A program made the position numbers and the translations under genes. Positions 36,249 through 45,755 of a stretch of DNA of 64,000 bases are shown in pieces. Source of the DNA: Dysgonomonas sp. PF1-14 (lineage in GTDB: Bacteria; Bacteroidota; Bacteroidia; Bacteroidales; Dysgonomonadaceae); assembly GCF_029892965.1 (NCBI RefSeq), contig NZ_JARXWN010000005.1, positions 62,001 through 126,000 of the forward strand, written 5' to 3'. How positions within the stretch are numbered: the first letter of the stretch is position 1; every line of letters starts with the position of its first letter. The notes under the pieces were generated by a model. That model did not search any database, had not been told where the DNA came from, and saw nothing but the letters and a program-made list of their open reading frames with translations.

Positions 36249-38648
36249 TTACCTGAAGGAGGAGGCATCCAATACCGCAAATGATGGCTGATCGGATTTA
36301 CGCATCGATAAGGTTATATTTTCCCACTGTGTAGGCCATCCTCCGAAGATAGCACCCATTCTTACTATTTTCACAGCGTGGTATCCTTTGGCTAATGCTA
36401 TAGATTTATCACTGCGTGAGAAACGGCGTGCAGTACCATTGTTGTCTTTCTCGTTGGAGATGAATAGTGTATTGTCGAGCCAGAATTCATAATCGGTGCT
36501 GAAATAGTAAACACCATCTTCCGGAATATTCAGGTATCCTGTAAGCACTGTAGAATAAAAACTGTCAGGATACAACTCCATATAATTCATCACCCTGTAT
36601 TTACTATCTTGCGGAGCGCCAACCTGTTCGGTACTTTCGGCCGTTTTGCCTTCCAGTTCGGCTACAGTTCTTGCATAGCCTTTGTAGTATTCGGTTTTAA
36701 GTCCCGGTTTAGCATCTGCCGGCTTGTCTGTGGCAGGAGCAAATGTTTGTTTCTCCAATGTGATTGTACGTACAGGGCTCATCTTATCTGACAATAGCAC
36801 ACTGCGTATTTTTAGCGTTGTATTTTCTGTGAATGTCAATGGTTTATCATAAGGCGTAGAAGTCAGGGTAGGTTCGCTACCGTCTGTTGTATAAACCATT
36901 CGGGCAGGCTCTGTTGTCTTGAATTCCATTGTAGCCTGATCGGTGAAAGCTACAAAATTACAAGAACGCGGAGCTGTTACAGAATTACCCCAGCTATTTA
37001 CACCAAGAGCAAAGCCCTTATCTTCCGGCATAGGGATATAATAGTTGATATCATACATATCCAAGCGTACACGCTGATTGTCGATACGGCGCTCGAAGTC
37101 TTTATAGTCCTTCTTTTCCTTAGGCGTCCATCCCAGTTCGGCCAGAGCGATAACACGAGGATATATATCGTGTTCCATTCCTGCTTCTGTATATTTGTAC
37201 TCATTCCAGATATTCACCTGTGCGCCAAGTATATGATGTTTCTTATCTTCTGCTATCTTTACAGGAACAGGCTCATAGTCATATATTTTTTCTAAAGTAG
37301 TCATACCGCCGATAGTAACAGGCTGCAATGTATAATCGCCTTGGAATCTGTCCATATACATCCACTTTTGTGGAGCCATTATCACATCATGTCCCATATT
37401 TGCAGAGGCTATACCGCCTTCTTCGCCTCGCCAGCTTAACACTGTGGCCGATGGAGCCAAGCCTCCTTCGAGAATCTCGTCCCAACCGATCATTTTCTTA
37501 TTGTTTTTTATCAGGAACTTTTCGATGCGCTGAACTACATAGCTTTGGAGCCTTTCTTCTGCACTATGGTCTTTATCTGCCTTTAGTCCTAGTTCTTTGA
37601 TTCGTGCCTGACATTTAGGACACTCTTTCCAACGCAGCTTAGGGCACTCGTCTCCACCTATATGGAAATATTCACTATCAAACAATGGAATGGCTTCAGC
37701 CAATACATCTTCGAGGAACTGGAAAACACTGTCGTTTCCTGCACAAAATACGTCTGTAGCAACACCCCAGACATTTCTTACCTCTATCGGTTTCCCTGTA
37801 CACGACAGTTCAGGGTAGGCGTGTAATGCACCAACGGCATGTCCCGGTAATTCAATTTCAGGTATAACTTCTATAAAACGCTCTTTGGCATAGGCTACTA
37901 CATCTTTTATCTGCTCCTGTGTGTAAAAATATGGGCCGTATGTATTGCCTTCGCCTTCGGTACGCATAGCACCCATTTCGGTAAGCTTAGGATATTTCTT
38001 TATTTCAATACGCCATCCCTGATCGTCGGTCAAGTGCCAGTGGAATTTGTTGATTTTGAACATGGATAGTACATCGAGCTGCTTTTTGATAAAGTCTACA
38101 CTTGCAAAATGGCGACACACATCGAGGTGCATTCCGCGATATTTGAAACGAGGTTCGTCTTTTATGGTAACAGCAGGTACTTTCCATACGATGTTTCTAA
38201 CGATAGTCGAACTTTCTATTTCGGCAGGTAGTAGCTGCATCAGAGTTTGCATTCCGTAGAATATTCCCTGAGGTGTTTTTGCCTGAATATCTACTCCTTT
38301 ATCTGTAATATCAAGCAGATAACCTTCGTCGTTTACTGCTATGTCAGGGGAGATTGCAAGATTGATGTAATCTACAGCAGGTTTACTTTTATCTACATTC
38401 AGATTGTAGCCGGTAGAATTTTTTATCTTAGCGGCAAAATATGAGGCTACTTTACTTACAGCATCATCGTTAGCCACAAATACAACACTCTTAGAAAGTT
38501 TGAAGGTGTCCTCCCTCTGGGTTATTTCCAAAGGCATAGGGGTAATGTTTATACCTTCATTGTATGGTTTCCGGACGGTTTTTCCCGCCTCTCCGCACGA
38601 TACCAGCATTATTGCTGCGAGTGATAGCAAGGGTAGTAGTTTTTTCAT
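36249..38648 (-). CDS. GH20 beta-N-acetylhexosaminidase lipoprotein with PA14-like C-terminus
   Basis: The protein (799-801 residues) cleaves terminal beta-GlcNAc/GalNAc. Order of parts: lipoprotein signal (lipobox LVSC), GH20b domain (about 30-160), GH20 barrel (about 165-510) with HWHLTDDQGW and the catalytic Asp-Glu pair D335-E336 (HIGGDECPK). A chitobiase-type C-terminal domain (YTTDGSEPT) follows, then a PA14-like domain (about 660-795) likely to bind sugar. Two ATGs are possible, 38654 and 38648; the second gives the standard MKKLL leader. It could release GlcNAc from murein fragments or host glycans, complementing the MurNAc-releasing NamZ enzymes elsewhere in the window. Confidence 0.93.
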   Translation of the reverse strand: MKKLLPLLSLAAIMLVSCGEAGKTVRKPYNEGINITPMPLEITQREDTFKLSKSVVFVANDDAVSKVASYFAAKIKNSTGYNLNVDKSKPAVDYINLAISPDIAVNDEGYLLDITDKGVDIQAKTPQGIFYGMQTLMQLLPAEIESSTIVRNIVWKVPAVTIKDEPRFKYRGMHLDVCRHFASVDFIKKQLDVLSMFKINKFHWHLTDDQGWRIEIKKYPKLTEMGAMRTEGEGNTYGPYFYTQEQIKDVVAYAKERFIEVIPEIELPGHAVGALHAYPELSCTGKPIEVRNVWGVATDVFCAGNDSVFQFLEDVLAEAIPLFDSEYFHIGGDECPKLRWKECPKCQARIKELGLKADKDHSAEERLQSYVVQRIEKFLIKNNKKMIGWDEILEGGLAPSATVLSWRGEEGGIASANMGHDVIMAPQKWMYMDRFQGDYTLQPVTIGGMTTLEKIYDYEPVPVKIAEDKKHHILGAQVNIWNEYKYTEAGMEHDIYPRVIALAELGWTPKEKKDYKDFERRIDNQRVRLDMYDINYYIPMPEDKGFALGVNSWGNSVTAPRSCNFVAFTDQATMEFKTTEPARMVYTTDGSEPTLTSTPYDKPLTFTENTTLKIRSVLLSDKMSPVRTITLEKQTFAPATDKPADAKPGLKTEYYKGYARTVAELEGKTAESTEQVGAPQDSKYRVMNYMELYPDSFYSTVLTGYLNIPEDGVYYFSTDYEFWLDNTLFISNEKDNNGTARRFSRSDKSIALAKGYHAVKIVRMGAIFGGWPTQWENITLSMRKSDQPSFAVLDASSFR

Positions 38649-38691
38649 TAGCATAACGATTTAATTTATTTAGGATTTAATTCTCCAACTA

Positions 38692-38699
38692 CAAATATA
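38692..38699 (-). promoter_or_regulatory. Bacteroidota -7 box (TATATTTG) for the GH20 gene
   Basis: A minus-strand TAnnTTTG match lies about 45 bp upstream of the start codons. Confidence 0.4.
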
Positions 38700-38821
38700 A
38701 CTATCCTTTAGATTGGTTGTATCTGTAAAATGTTAATTAACATTTAGCCACAAAGCTTGCTAATATGTTAATGAAGCTACAAACGATCCGCATAATTATT
38801 TGATTAATAAGTATTTATTGC

Positions 38822-39544
38822 TTATAAAAAGTGTTTGTTCAGAAATTCGGTAAATTTAGCTTTATAAGATTCTGATACCGGAATGTATTCTTTTCCGAAA
38901 ATGATGCAGTTTCGTTCTATCGTTTTAATCTTATCCAGATTAACAATAAATGAGCGGTGAACACGCATAAACAGGGTAGGAGGCAGCTTGTCTTCGAGCG
39001 ACTGCATACTCATCAACGAGCTTACGGGTTCTTTTTCAGTCTCCAGATGAAATTTCACATAGTCTTTTTGGTTCTCGATGTAAAGAATATTCTCGAATTC
39101 TATTTTCTCCATACGATAACCCGATTTTATAAAAATACTGGAAGATGAGATTGATTCTTCGGTTGTTACGGCTTCTCTCGAAGTAAGTTTGAACCATTCT
39201 AATGCTTTATTGGCTGCTTGCAGAAACTCTGTATAGTTTATTGGTTTAAGCAAATAGTCAAGTGCATTGAGGCGAAAACCTTCTACTGCATACTGGTCGT
39301 ATGCTGTGGTGAATATAACACGTACAGATGGCGACAGCGTTTTTGAGAACTCCAGTCCGTTGATCTGGGGCATATTGATATCGAGAAACAATACATCTAT
39401 GTTTTCGCTGTTGAGCGTGTCTATTGCCGATAAAGCATTATTGAATGTTCCTGCCAACTCGAGAAATGATGTTTTCAGTACATACGTTTTTAATAAATCT
39501 ATAGCCAAAGGCTCATCGTCTACAATAATACATTTCAATTTCAT
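38822..39544 (-). CDS. LytTR-family response regulator
   Basis: The 240-residue regulator has a receiver domain (phosphoacceptor D55 in LFLDINMP, acidic pair D9-D10) and a C-terminal LytTR DNA-binding domain (about 135-238, with FMRVHRSFIVNLDKI). It overlaps the upstream histidine-kinase gene by 4 bp. Likely target: the efflux operon upstream in the same direction, an inference from position. Confidence 0.93.
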   Translation of the reverse strand: MKLKCIIVDDEPLAIDLLKTYVLKTSFLELAGTFNNALSAIDTLNSENIDVLFLDINMPQINGLEFSKTLSPSVRVIFTTAYDQYAVEGFRLNALDYLLKPINYTEFLQAANKALEWFKLTSREAVTTEESISSSSIFIKSGYRMEKIEFENILYIENQKDYVKFHLETEKEPVSSLMSMQSLEDKLPPTLFMRVHRSFIVNLDKIKTIERNCIIFGKEYIPVSESYKAKFTEFLNKHFL

Positions 39545-40617
39545 GGCAATATATTTTGTTTGGAGAAATCAATCCTCAGTAGTGTAAAGAAGCTGTTTGT
39601 CCGTTTTTCTGCAACGAATTCATATTTGTCGGGATATAGCAGGTCGAGTCTTTTTTGCAGGTTGCTTATGCCTATGCCTATACGTTCTTCCATATTATTT
39701 TCCTTTTCGAACAGGCTGTTCTCTACAGTACAAAGCACACCTTTTCCGGGGTCTACCAGTATGCTGATATCGATAAAACTGTCTTCACCATTATTAATGC
39801 CATGTTTAAAGGCGTTTTCGATAAGTGTCATAAACATAAGCGATGCCACCAAGTCGGTACTACCTTTACTTTCTATCAATACATCCAGCTTTACATTTGC
39901 ACTCAGACGCAGCTTCATCAGGTCGATATAGTTGCGGGTAAATTCCAGTTCCTTATCCATCGGCACAAACTTCTCGTTATTGTCATACATCACATATCGC
40001 AACAGATTGCTGAGCCTGTGAACGGCATCCTGCGCCCCAGTCTGGTCAACAGCTATCAGCGAATAAATATTGTTCAGTGTGTTGAACAGAAAATGAGGGT
40101 TCAATTGGCTTCGCAAGTTACGCAGATCAGCTTCGAGCTGTATGCTTTTTGCTTTTTCGAAAGTAATGGAATCGCGATACCATCTGATTGTGGTTTTTAT
40201 TGTCACACTCAGCCCTATAACAAAAAGCATGGATACATATTCTATAATTAACCGCATAACCATAGGCGGACCTCCGGGACCTCTGTGTCGCGCTCTTTCC
40301 ATGGGCGGCATCCGGTCGAATATCTCTTCCAAAGGTGGTTTTAGCAGGTCGGTAACATAGCTCTGCATGACTACCATCAGTAGCATCAATACAACATTGA
40401 TGAGTATGTATAAAACAAATTTTTTACTGAACAGAAATTTATCTATGAGATACAAGTAGTTGATATAGAATAGAAATGCAAAAGCAGCTATACGTACTAC
40501 ATAGGTGAGGTAAGGCTTACTTTCGAAGCTGCCTTCTTTTATCATGAAAAGCATCGGTACTATCAATAGAATAGTCCAGACGAATATATGTGAGAATACT
40601 TTTATAAAGTTTTTCAT
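39541..40617 (-). CDS. LytS/YehU-type sensor histidine kinase
   Basis: The 358-residue kinase has four predicted membrane helices (about 10-26, 38-58, 66-88, 120-142), with a proline/arginine-rich loop before the last. The His_kinase domain has H175 in QLNPHFLFNTLNN, followed by an ATPase domain (IENAFKHGI as N-box, IGIGISNLQKRL). There is no large sensor domain, so it may sense the membrane or a partner such as the transporter. It partners with the LytTR regulator. Confidence 0.93.
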   Translation of the reverse strand: MKNFIKVFSHIFVWTILLIVPMLFMIKEGSFESKPYLTYVVRIAAFAFLFYINYLYLIDKFLFSKKFVLYILINVVLMLLMVVMQSYVTDLLKPPLEEIFDRMPPMERARHRGPGGPPMVMRLIIEYVSMLFVIGLSVTIKTTIRWYRDSITFEKAKSIQLEADLRNLRSQLNPHFLFNTLNNIYSLIAVDQTGAQDAVHRLSNLLRYVMYDNNEKFVPMDKELEFTRNYIDLMKLRLSANVKLDVLIESKGSTDLVASLMFMTLIENAFKHGINNGEDSFIDISILVDPGKGVLCTVENSLFEKENNMEERIGIGISNLQKRLDLLYPDKYEFVAEKRTNSFFTLLRIDFSKQNILP

Positions 40618-40740
40618 AACTCAAAGTTTAAAGACAACATCCTCACTGAGACGACATGCAGTCAATCAACAACCGACGAAGTAAAGCCAAGTCAAAAGTA
40701 ATATTTTTTCAAGTAACAATTATATATCAGTGTATTTATA

Positions 40741-40892
40741 TTTTAACTAAAAGCTGACAGAACTGACGAGTTTTTAATTTTTTTATATCCTGTAGGGGCG
40801 AATTGCATTCGCCCGTTTATATAAATTTGTATAATCTTCGGGCGAATGCAATTCGCCCCTACAGTACACGTTTTAACTAAAACCTGACAAAG
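40741..40892 (+). repeat. Composite intergenic repeat, copy 2 (before the histidine-kinase gene)
   Basis: Left end TTTTAACTAAAAGCTGACA (40741 onward) and right end TTTTAACTAAAACCTGACA (40871 onward) flank a perfect 25-bp inverted repeat (40791-40815 with 40839-40863) of the TGTAGGGGCGAA type. The left end has GCTGACA and the right end CCTGACA, as in copy 1. Confidence 0.7.
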
Positions 40893-40981
40893 GTCACACT
40901 TTTACAGTAATAATATTAAGTTATATTTCCGATCGCTATCGGCCTATCTTATAGATAAAATATCAGAATATAAATAATACT

Positions 40982-42202
40982 TTATTCGTATCTGAGAGCT
41001 TCTATCGGATCAAGACCGGACGCTTTCTTTGCCGGATACCAACCAAAAAATATACCGGTGGCCGTACATACAATAAACGACAGGGCAATCGTGTAAACCT
41101 GAATATCGATAGGCCACATCAGAAGGTTTTTTACCACGTACGAACTGCCTACACCCAGTATTACTCCAATGATACCTCCGGTAACACTTAACAGTATCGC
41201 TTCTATTAGGAATTGCATCAGAATGTCTATTCCTTTTGCCCCGATAGACATACGCAGTCCAATCTCCCTTGTGCGTTCGGTTACAGACACATACATAATG
41301 TTCATAATACCGATACCTCCTACCAATAGCGATATCCCCGCGATACAGGCTAGCAATACTGTCATCATGTCGGTAGTGGAACTCATCATGGAGATCAGCT
41401 CTTTTTGTGAGCGCACATTGAAGTCATCGTCATCGTTCGCACCTATCTTGTGCTGTTGCCGTAAAATGTTTTCAATGCTGACAATAGCATCTTCTGTGGC
41501 ATCTTCGGTAACTGCCGAAGCCGAAATGGATTGTATGTAGGTGATGGCAAGAATACGTTTTTGTACGGTGGTGTAGGGGGCAATGACCAGATCGTCCTGA
41601 TCCATACCCATCGTGTTGTCACCCTTAGAGGTCAGTACGCCGATTACTTTAAATGGTATCTTATTGAAACGGATTGTTTGTCCTACAGGGTCTTCACCGT
41701 TTGTAAACAAATTTTCGACTACGGTTTGTCCTATTACGCACACTTTAGCAGAGGTCTTTACTTCCGCCTCGGTAAACATTTCGCCTTGTGTTATTGTGTG
41801 TTTGCGGATATCCAGATAAGAGGGATTCACACCGTAGATGGTAGTAGGAGAGTTGTTCGCCCCGAAAATAACCTGTCCCGAAGACTGTACTTCGGGCGAT
41901 GCCATAGTTATATATTCTGCCTGATCTATAATAGCTTCGTAATCTTCCAGCTTCAGTGTTTGCATACTGGACGAACTTTGGCGCACTCCGCCGAATTGTC
42001 CTGTACCGGGACGAATATTTATCATATTGGAGCCCATTGTGGAGATCTGATCCTGTATGCTCTTTTTCGATCCTTGCCCGATAGCCAGCATACATATAAC
42101 TGCCGCCACCCCTATAATGATACCGAGCATGGTGAGAAATCCCCTGAACTTATTTCCGTTCAGGGCTTTGAGTGCTATTTTGAATAGGTTTACGATATTC
42201 AT
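40982..42202 (-). CDS. MacB-type ABC transporter permease
   Basis: The 406-residue protein has one N-terminal helix (RGFLTMLGIIIGVAAVICML), a large periplasmic MacB-PCD domain, and three C-terminal helices (FtsX domain, IGIMNIMYVSVTERTREIGLR). Unlike E. coli MacB, the ATPase is a separate protein. It would act with the adaptor, ATPase and TolC homologue encoded upstream, exporting a peptide, antibiotic or lipid. Confidence 0.94.
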   Translation of the reverse strand: MNIVNLFKIALKALNGNKFRGFLTMLGIIIGVAAVICMLAIGQGSKKSIQDQISTMGSNMINIRPGTGQFGGVRQSSSSMQTLKLEDYEAIIDQAEYITMASPEVQSSGQVIFGANNSPTTIYGVNPSYLDIRKHTITQGEMFTEAEVKTSAKVCVIGQTVVENLFTNGEDPVGQTIRFNKIPFKVIGVLTSKGDNTMGMDQDDLVIAPYTTVQKRILAITYIQSISASAVTEDATEDAIVSIENILRQQHKIGANDDDDFNVRSQKELISMMSSTTDMMTVLLACIAGISLLVGGIGIMNIMYVSVTERTREIGLRMSIGAKGIDILMQFLIEAILLSVTGGIIGVILGVGSSYVVKNLLMWPIDIQVYTIALSFIVCTATGIFFGWYPAKKASGLDPIEALRYE

Positions 42203-42207
42203 ATTTC

Positions 42208-42277
42208 AATATGCCAATTATTTAATGTGCCGATATGCCAATTATAAGTCTTCTATTTATTGGCACATTGGCATATT
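42208..42277. repeat. Inverted repeat between ABC permease and ATPase genes
   Basis: Arms AATATGCCAAT and ATTGGCATATT (42208-42218 with 42267-42277) enclose a partial second copy of the left arm. The sequence can form a hairpin in the operon mRNA. Confidence 0.6.
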
Positions 42278-42286
42278 ATCGTATTA

Positions 42287-43030
42287 TTAATTATCCTCTT
42301 TCGGCAGTTTGGCCAAATGCTCTTTTGCCGATTGGATATTGTCATTTACTTTATCTTCTTTTATTCGTCCGTCACGAATCACTATATTGCGGCTACTGAA
42401 TGCAGCTATTTCGGGATTGTGAGTTACGAATATAATTGTACGCCCTTCTTTGTGCAGGCTCTGCATCAACGACAATATTTCGAACGAAGTGCGTGTGTCC
42501 AGATTTCCGGTAGCTTCATCTGCCAATATGATTACAGGTTCGTTCACCAGAGCACGGGCAATAGCTACACGCTGCATCTGCCCCCCCGACATCTGATTCG
42601 ATTTATGGTTGAGACGATCGCCCAGCCCTACATCTTCGAGAGCCTTAATAGCTCTCTGATGACGCTCCTTAGACGAAACATCGGGATTATACATCAATGG
42701 CAGCTCTACGTTCTCTACGGCTGTAGTTTTTGCCAACAGATTGTATGATTGGAAGATAAACCCAATCTTCCGGTTACGTATTGTAGCCCTGTCGTTCTTT
42801 CCCATTTTGCGTATCGAAGTCCCGTCGAGGTAGTAATCGCCTTCGGTAGGAGTGTCTAGGCAGCCTAATATATTCAGTAGGGTAGATTTACCCGATCCGC
42901 TCGTCCCCATAATGGTAACAAACTCGCCTTCGTGAATGCTGAAATCGACTCCACGCAGTGCATGGACTACTTCATCACCCACAACATAGTCGCGTTTCAG
43001 ATTTTCTACCTTTATTATTTCTTTCGACAT
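42287..43030 (-). CDS. ABC transporter ATP-binding protein (MacB/LolD type)
   Basis: The 247-residue ATPase shows Walker A GTSGSGKST (residues 42-50), signature SGGQMQRVAIARAL, Walker B VIILADEATGNLD and the H-loop histidine in FVTHNPE. It powers the MacB-type permease encoded downstream. Confidence 0.95.
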   Translation of the reverse strand: MSKEIIKVENLKRDYVVGDEVVHALRGVDFSIHEGEFVTIMGTSGSGKSTLLNILGCLDTPTEGDYYLDGTSIRKMGKNDRATIRNRKIGFIFQSYNLLAKTTAVENVELPLMYNPDVSSKERHQRAIKALEDVGLGDRLNHKSNQMSGGQMQRVAIARALVNEPVIILADEATGNLDTRTSFEILSLMQSLHKEGRTIIFVTHNPEIAAFSSRNIVIRDGRIKEDKVNDNIQSAKEHLAKLPKEDN

Positions 43031-43051
43031 ATTTTATTGTAACTAGATTAA

Positions 43052-43142
43052 ACCGGGAAACACCTCATGTGCAACATTGCGGTTGAGTAAGGAATAAGGA
43101 AATCGATCTATATAATATTGTTGCAGATCGGCGTTTCCCGGT
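43052..43142. repeat. Long-range inverted repeat between ATPase and adaptor genes
   Basis: Ten-base arms ACCGGGAAAC and GTTTCCCGGT (43052-43061 with 43133-43142) enclose 71 nt with minor internal pairing. It could form a stem in the operon mRNA between the adaptor and ATPase cistrons. Confidence 0.5.
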
Positions 43143-43167
43143 AAAACAAAGTGCTTGTAATGTTTAC

Positions 43168-44391
43168 TTATTTCTTTTTGTTATTTCCACCCGGACGTTG
43201 CGGCATGAATGGGCTCGACTCTCCGTTCGAACTTTCAGCCGGAGGTTCGTTGCCATTAGACTGTTGCACTATTCCGGTAACGACCTCTTCACCTCCGTTG
43301 AGGCCGGCAGTTACAGCAATATGTACCCCATCGTTAGCTCCCAGAGTTACACTCTTCGGAGACAGGGTATTACCCGATTTTATCCAAATTGTTCTTTTCA
43401 ATTTATTGTTCGGATCTGGAGCTTGTTGAGATTGTTCTATTTGCAACCCTTCTATTTGTTTCAGTATCTCAGGATCAGGATTGAAACGCATAGCTTTGGT
43501 TGGGATTACCAGTACATCGTTCTCTTCCAATGTGTAAATGTTTACATTAGCAGTAAGTCCCGGTTTAAGTTTCAGATCCGGATTAGGCGCATCTATAACA
43601 ACCTCGTAAGTAACTACATTGGACGTTGTCGTTGCTTCCAGCCGTACCTGTACAACTTTTCCGTTAAATTCATCTTCGGGAAATGCGTCTACTGTGAATG
43701 TTACACGTTGTCCTTCCTTTACTCCGCCTATGTCGGCTTCGTCCACATTGGCTATCACCCGCATCTTAGTCAGGTCGTTAGCTATTGTAAACAGGGTAGG
43801 GGTGCTGAACGAAGCTGCTACTGTCTGTCCTTCTTCCACAGCACGCGATACTACTACACCGTCTATGGTAGAAGTAATGGTAGCATATCCCAGATTAGTC
43901 TGTGCTTTCAGTACGGCTGCTTTTGACGATGTCACCGCCAGTTGGGCCGTTTTATATGTCGTTTCGGCATTTTCCCAATCCACTTTGCTGATTGCCTGTT
44001 TTTCCCACAGACCTTTTTGTCTGTTGTAGTTCTTCTCTTGCAAATCCAGTTCTACCTGTCTCGATTGCAGGGTTGCATTTGCATTCTCCAGTTCAGATGA
44101 CAGTAGCCGCTTGTCGAGTTCGGCAAGTACCTGACCGGCTTTTACTTCCGAATTATAATCCACATATATCTTGGAGATAACCCCTGATACCTGTGTACCC
44201 ACTTCTACAAGCGTAATAGGCTCTACCGTTCCGGTCGCTGTTACGGCCGTAGTTATATTACCTATTTCTACCTTAGCAGTACTCAGTGAGATTGTTGATT
44301 TTTTAGACGAAGGTAATAATAGAAATACCAGAGCGAGTATTACGATTATTACCGCTGCTACAATCAAGTATTTTTTTAATTTCTTGTTCAT
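43168..44391 (-). CDS. MacA-type periplasmic adaptor (HlyD family)
   Basis: The 407-residue protein has an N-terminal membrane anchor (LIVAAVIIVILALVFLLLP), lipoyl half motifs (VEVGTQVSGVISKIYVDYNS and STIDGVVVSRAVEEGQTV), a coiled-coil hairpin and beta-barrel domains, and a Gly/Pro/Asn-rich tail. It links the MacB-type permease to the TolC-like channel. It starts 11 bp after the TolC gene. Confidence 0.93.
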   Translation of the reverse strand: MNKKLKKYLIVAAVIIVILALVFLLLPSSKKSTISLSTAKVEIGNITTAVTATGTVEPITLVEVGTQVSGVISKIYVDYNSEVKAGQVLAELDKRLLSSELENANATLQSRQVELDLQEKNYNRQKGLWEKQAISKVDWENAETTYKTAQLAVTSSKAAVLKAQTNLGYATITSTIDGVVVSRAVEEGQTVAASFSTPTLFTIANDLTKMRVIANVDEADIGGVKEGQRVTFTVDAFPEDEFNGKVVQVRLEATTTSNVVTYEVVIDAPNPDLKLKPGLTANVNIYTLEENDVLVIPTKAMRFNPDPEILKQIEGLQIEQSQQAPDPNNKLKRTIWIKSGNTLSPKSVTLGANDGVHIAVTAGLNGGEEVVTGIVQQSNGNEPPAESSNGESSPFMPQRPGGNNKKK

Positions 44392-44402
44392 TTTTGTGTA
44401 TA

Positions 44403-45737
44403 TTATAGAGTGATTTCCTGTCCTTGATAAAAGTTTAGCAACTTTACGCTGACCAATGCCGTATATTTGGCTTGTAGCATATCTTGTAAAGCATTTGCGT
44501 AATTGTTTTTTTCGGTGGTTAGCTCCACTGTATTGCGCATACCGAGCGAATATTGCTCTTGCACAAGTTCATAACTCAGTTTTGCCGAGTTCAGCTTGTC
44601 TTTAGCCGCATTATATTTGCTTTGTCCGGCTACAGCGTCCTGATAAAGACTTTCTACTGTGCGTTGCAATGTCTTTTGTGTATCCAGATAGTCTAGTTCG
44701 GCAGTTTGTACCTGCAATTCGGCTTTCTTTACATTCGACCGGTTCTGTTTATTATCGAATATGGGTATACTGACTGTAACACCTACACTCTGATTGAAGT
44801 TACGTCCTATCTGTGTGGCAAATGAAGGTGAACTGTTGAATATGTTGCCTGTTCCGATGCTACCAGTAAGAGATACGGTAGGTAAATACCCTGCTTTGGC
44901 TGACGACTTGGTCAGGTTGGCTATTTGCATATTCAGTTTACTGCTTTGTATTTCGGGCATTATGGCTAATGCTCTCCTGTAAACTTCGTATTTGGACGGA
45001 ATGAAAACGAGTACCTGTTCGTCTGTAATAACAGGAAACACTATATCTATATCCGCATTATAATCCAGTTCGAGTAATTGTTTCAGCTGCAACATGTAAT
45101 TGTCGTATGAATTCTGCGCTTGTACCAGATTATATTTATCCGAACTATATTGGGCTTCTACCTGCGCGTATTCGCTGCGGGTAATACTGCCTGCATCCAG
45201 AAAGTCCTGTGTCTGTTTCAGTTGTTCGGCAGATGAGGCTACTATATTCTCATTATTCTTGATAGATTCCCTGCTGTATAGTATTTGCAGGTAGGCCTGT
45301 GTAATGGCTATTTCTATCTCATTCTGATTATACTCTGTATACAGATCCTGTGCCTCTTTTTGCAGTTGAGCCTGCTTTATATTATTCCTGTTCTTGCCAC
45401 CATTGTATATAGTCCAGTTGGCATTCAGGGTATATTGCCCATTGAACAAACCTTCATATCTGTAATCTCCCTTTTCGCTAGGCGACTGGGAATTTGTATA
45501 TCGTGCCGAAACACTTCCGCTCAGGCTGGGGAATAGCTCCGCCTTCGACTGCGATATATCTATATTGTAACTTTCGGCTGATATGTTCGATCTTTTCACT
45601 TGAATATTTTCCCTGCGGGCATAGTCGATGCAATCTTTGAGCGTCCACGCATTCTGGGAAAAAGCAGTAGCCGGTATAATTAATCCGGCCACTGAGAAAA
45701 CTAGACCAAACAATCTTTTGATGAAAAATGTGTTCAT
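44403..45737 (-). CDS. TolC-family outer-membrane channel (ABC efflux system)
   Basis: The 444-residue protein has a signal peptide (to about residue 27) and the two TolC repeats (LKDCIDYARRENIQVKRSN at the start; YSLGMRNTVELTTEKNNYANALQDML near the end). It is the second gene of the ABC efflux operon and the outer-membrane exit for it. Confidence 0.93.
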   Translation of the reverse strand: MNTFFIKRLFGLVFSVAGLIIPATAFSQNAWTLKDCIDYARRENIQVKRSNISAESYNIDISQSKAELFPSLSGSVSARYTNSQSPSEKGDYRYEGLFNGQYTLNANWTIYNGGKNRNNIKQAQLQKEAQDLYTEYNQNEIEIAITQAYLQILYSRESIKNNENIVASSAEQLKQTQDFLDAGSITRSEYAQVEAQYSSDKYNLVQAQNSYDNYMLQLKQLLELDYNADIDIVFPVITDEQVLVFIPSKYEVYRRALAIMPEIQSSKLNMQIANLTKSSAKAGYLPTVSLTGSIGTGNIFNSSPSFATQIGRNFNQSVGVTVSIPIFDNKQNRSNVKKAELQVQTAELDYLDTQKTLQRTVESLYQDAVAGQSKYNAAKDKLNSAKLSYELVQEQYSLGMRNTVELTTEKNNYANALQDMLQAKYTALVSVKLLNFYQGQEITL

Positions 45738-45755
45738 GTGAAATCTTTATCTTAT

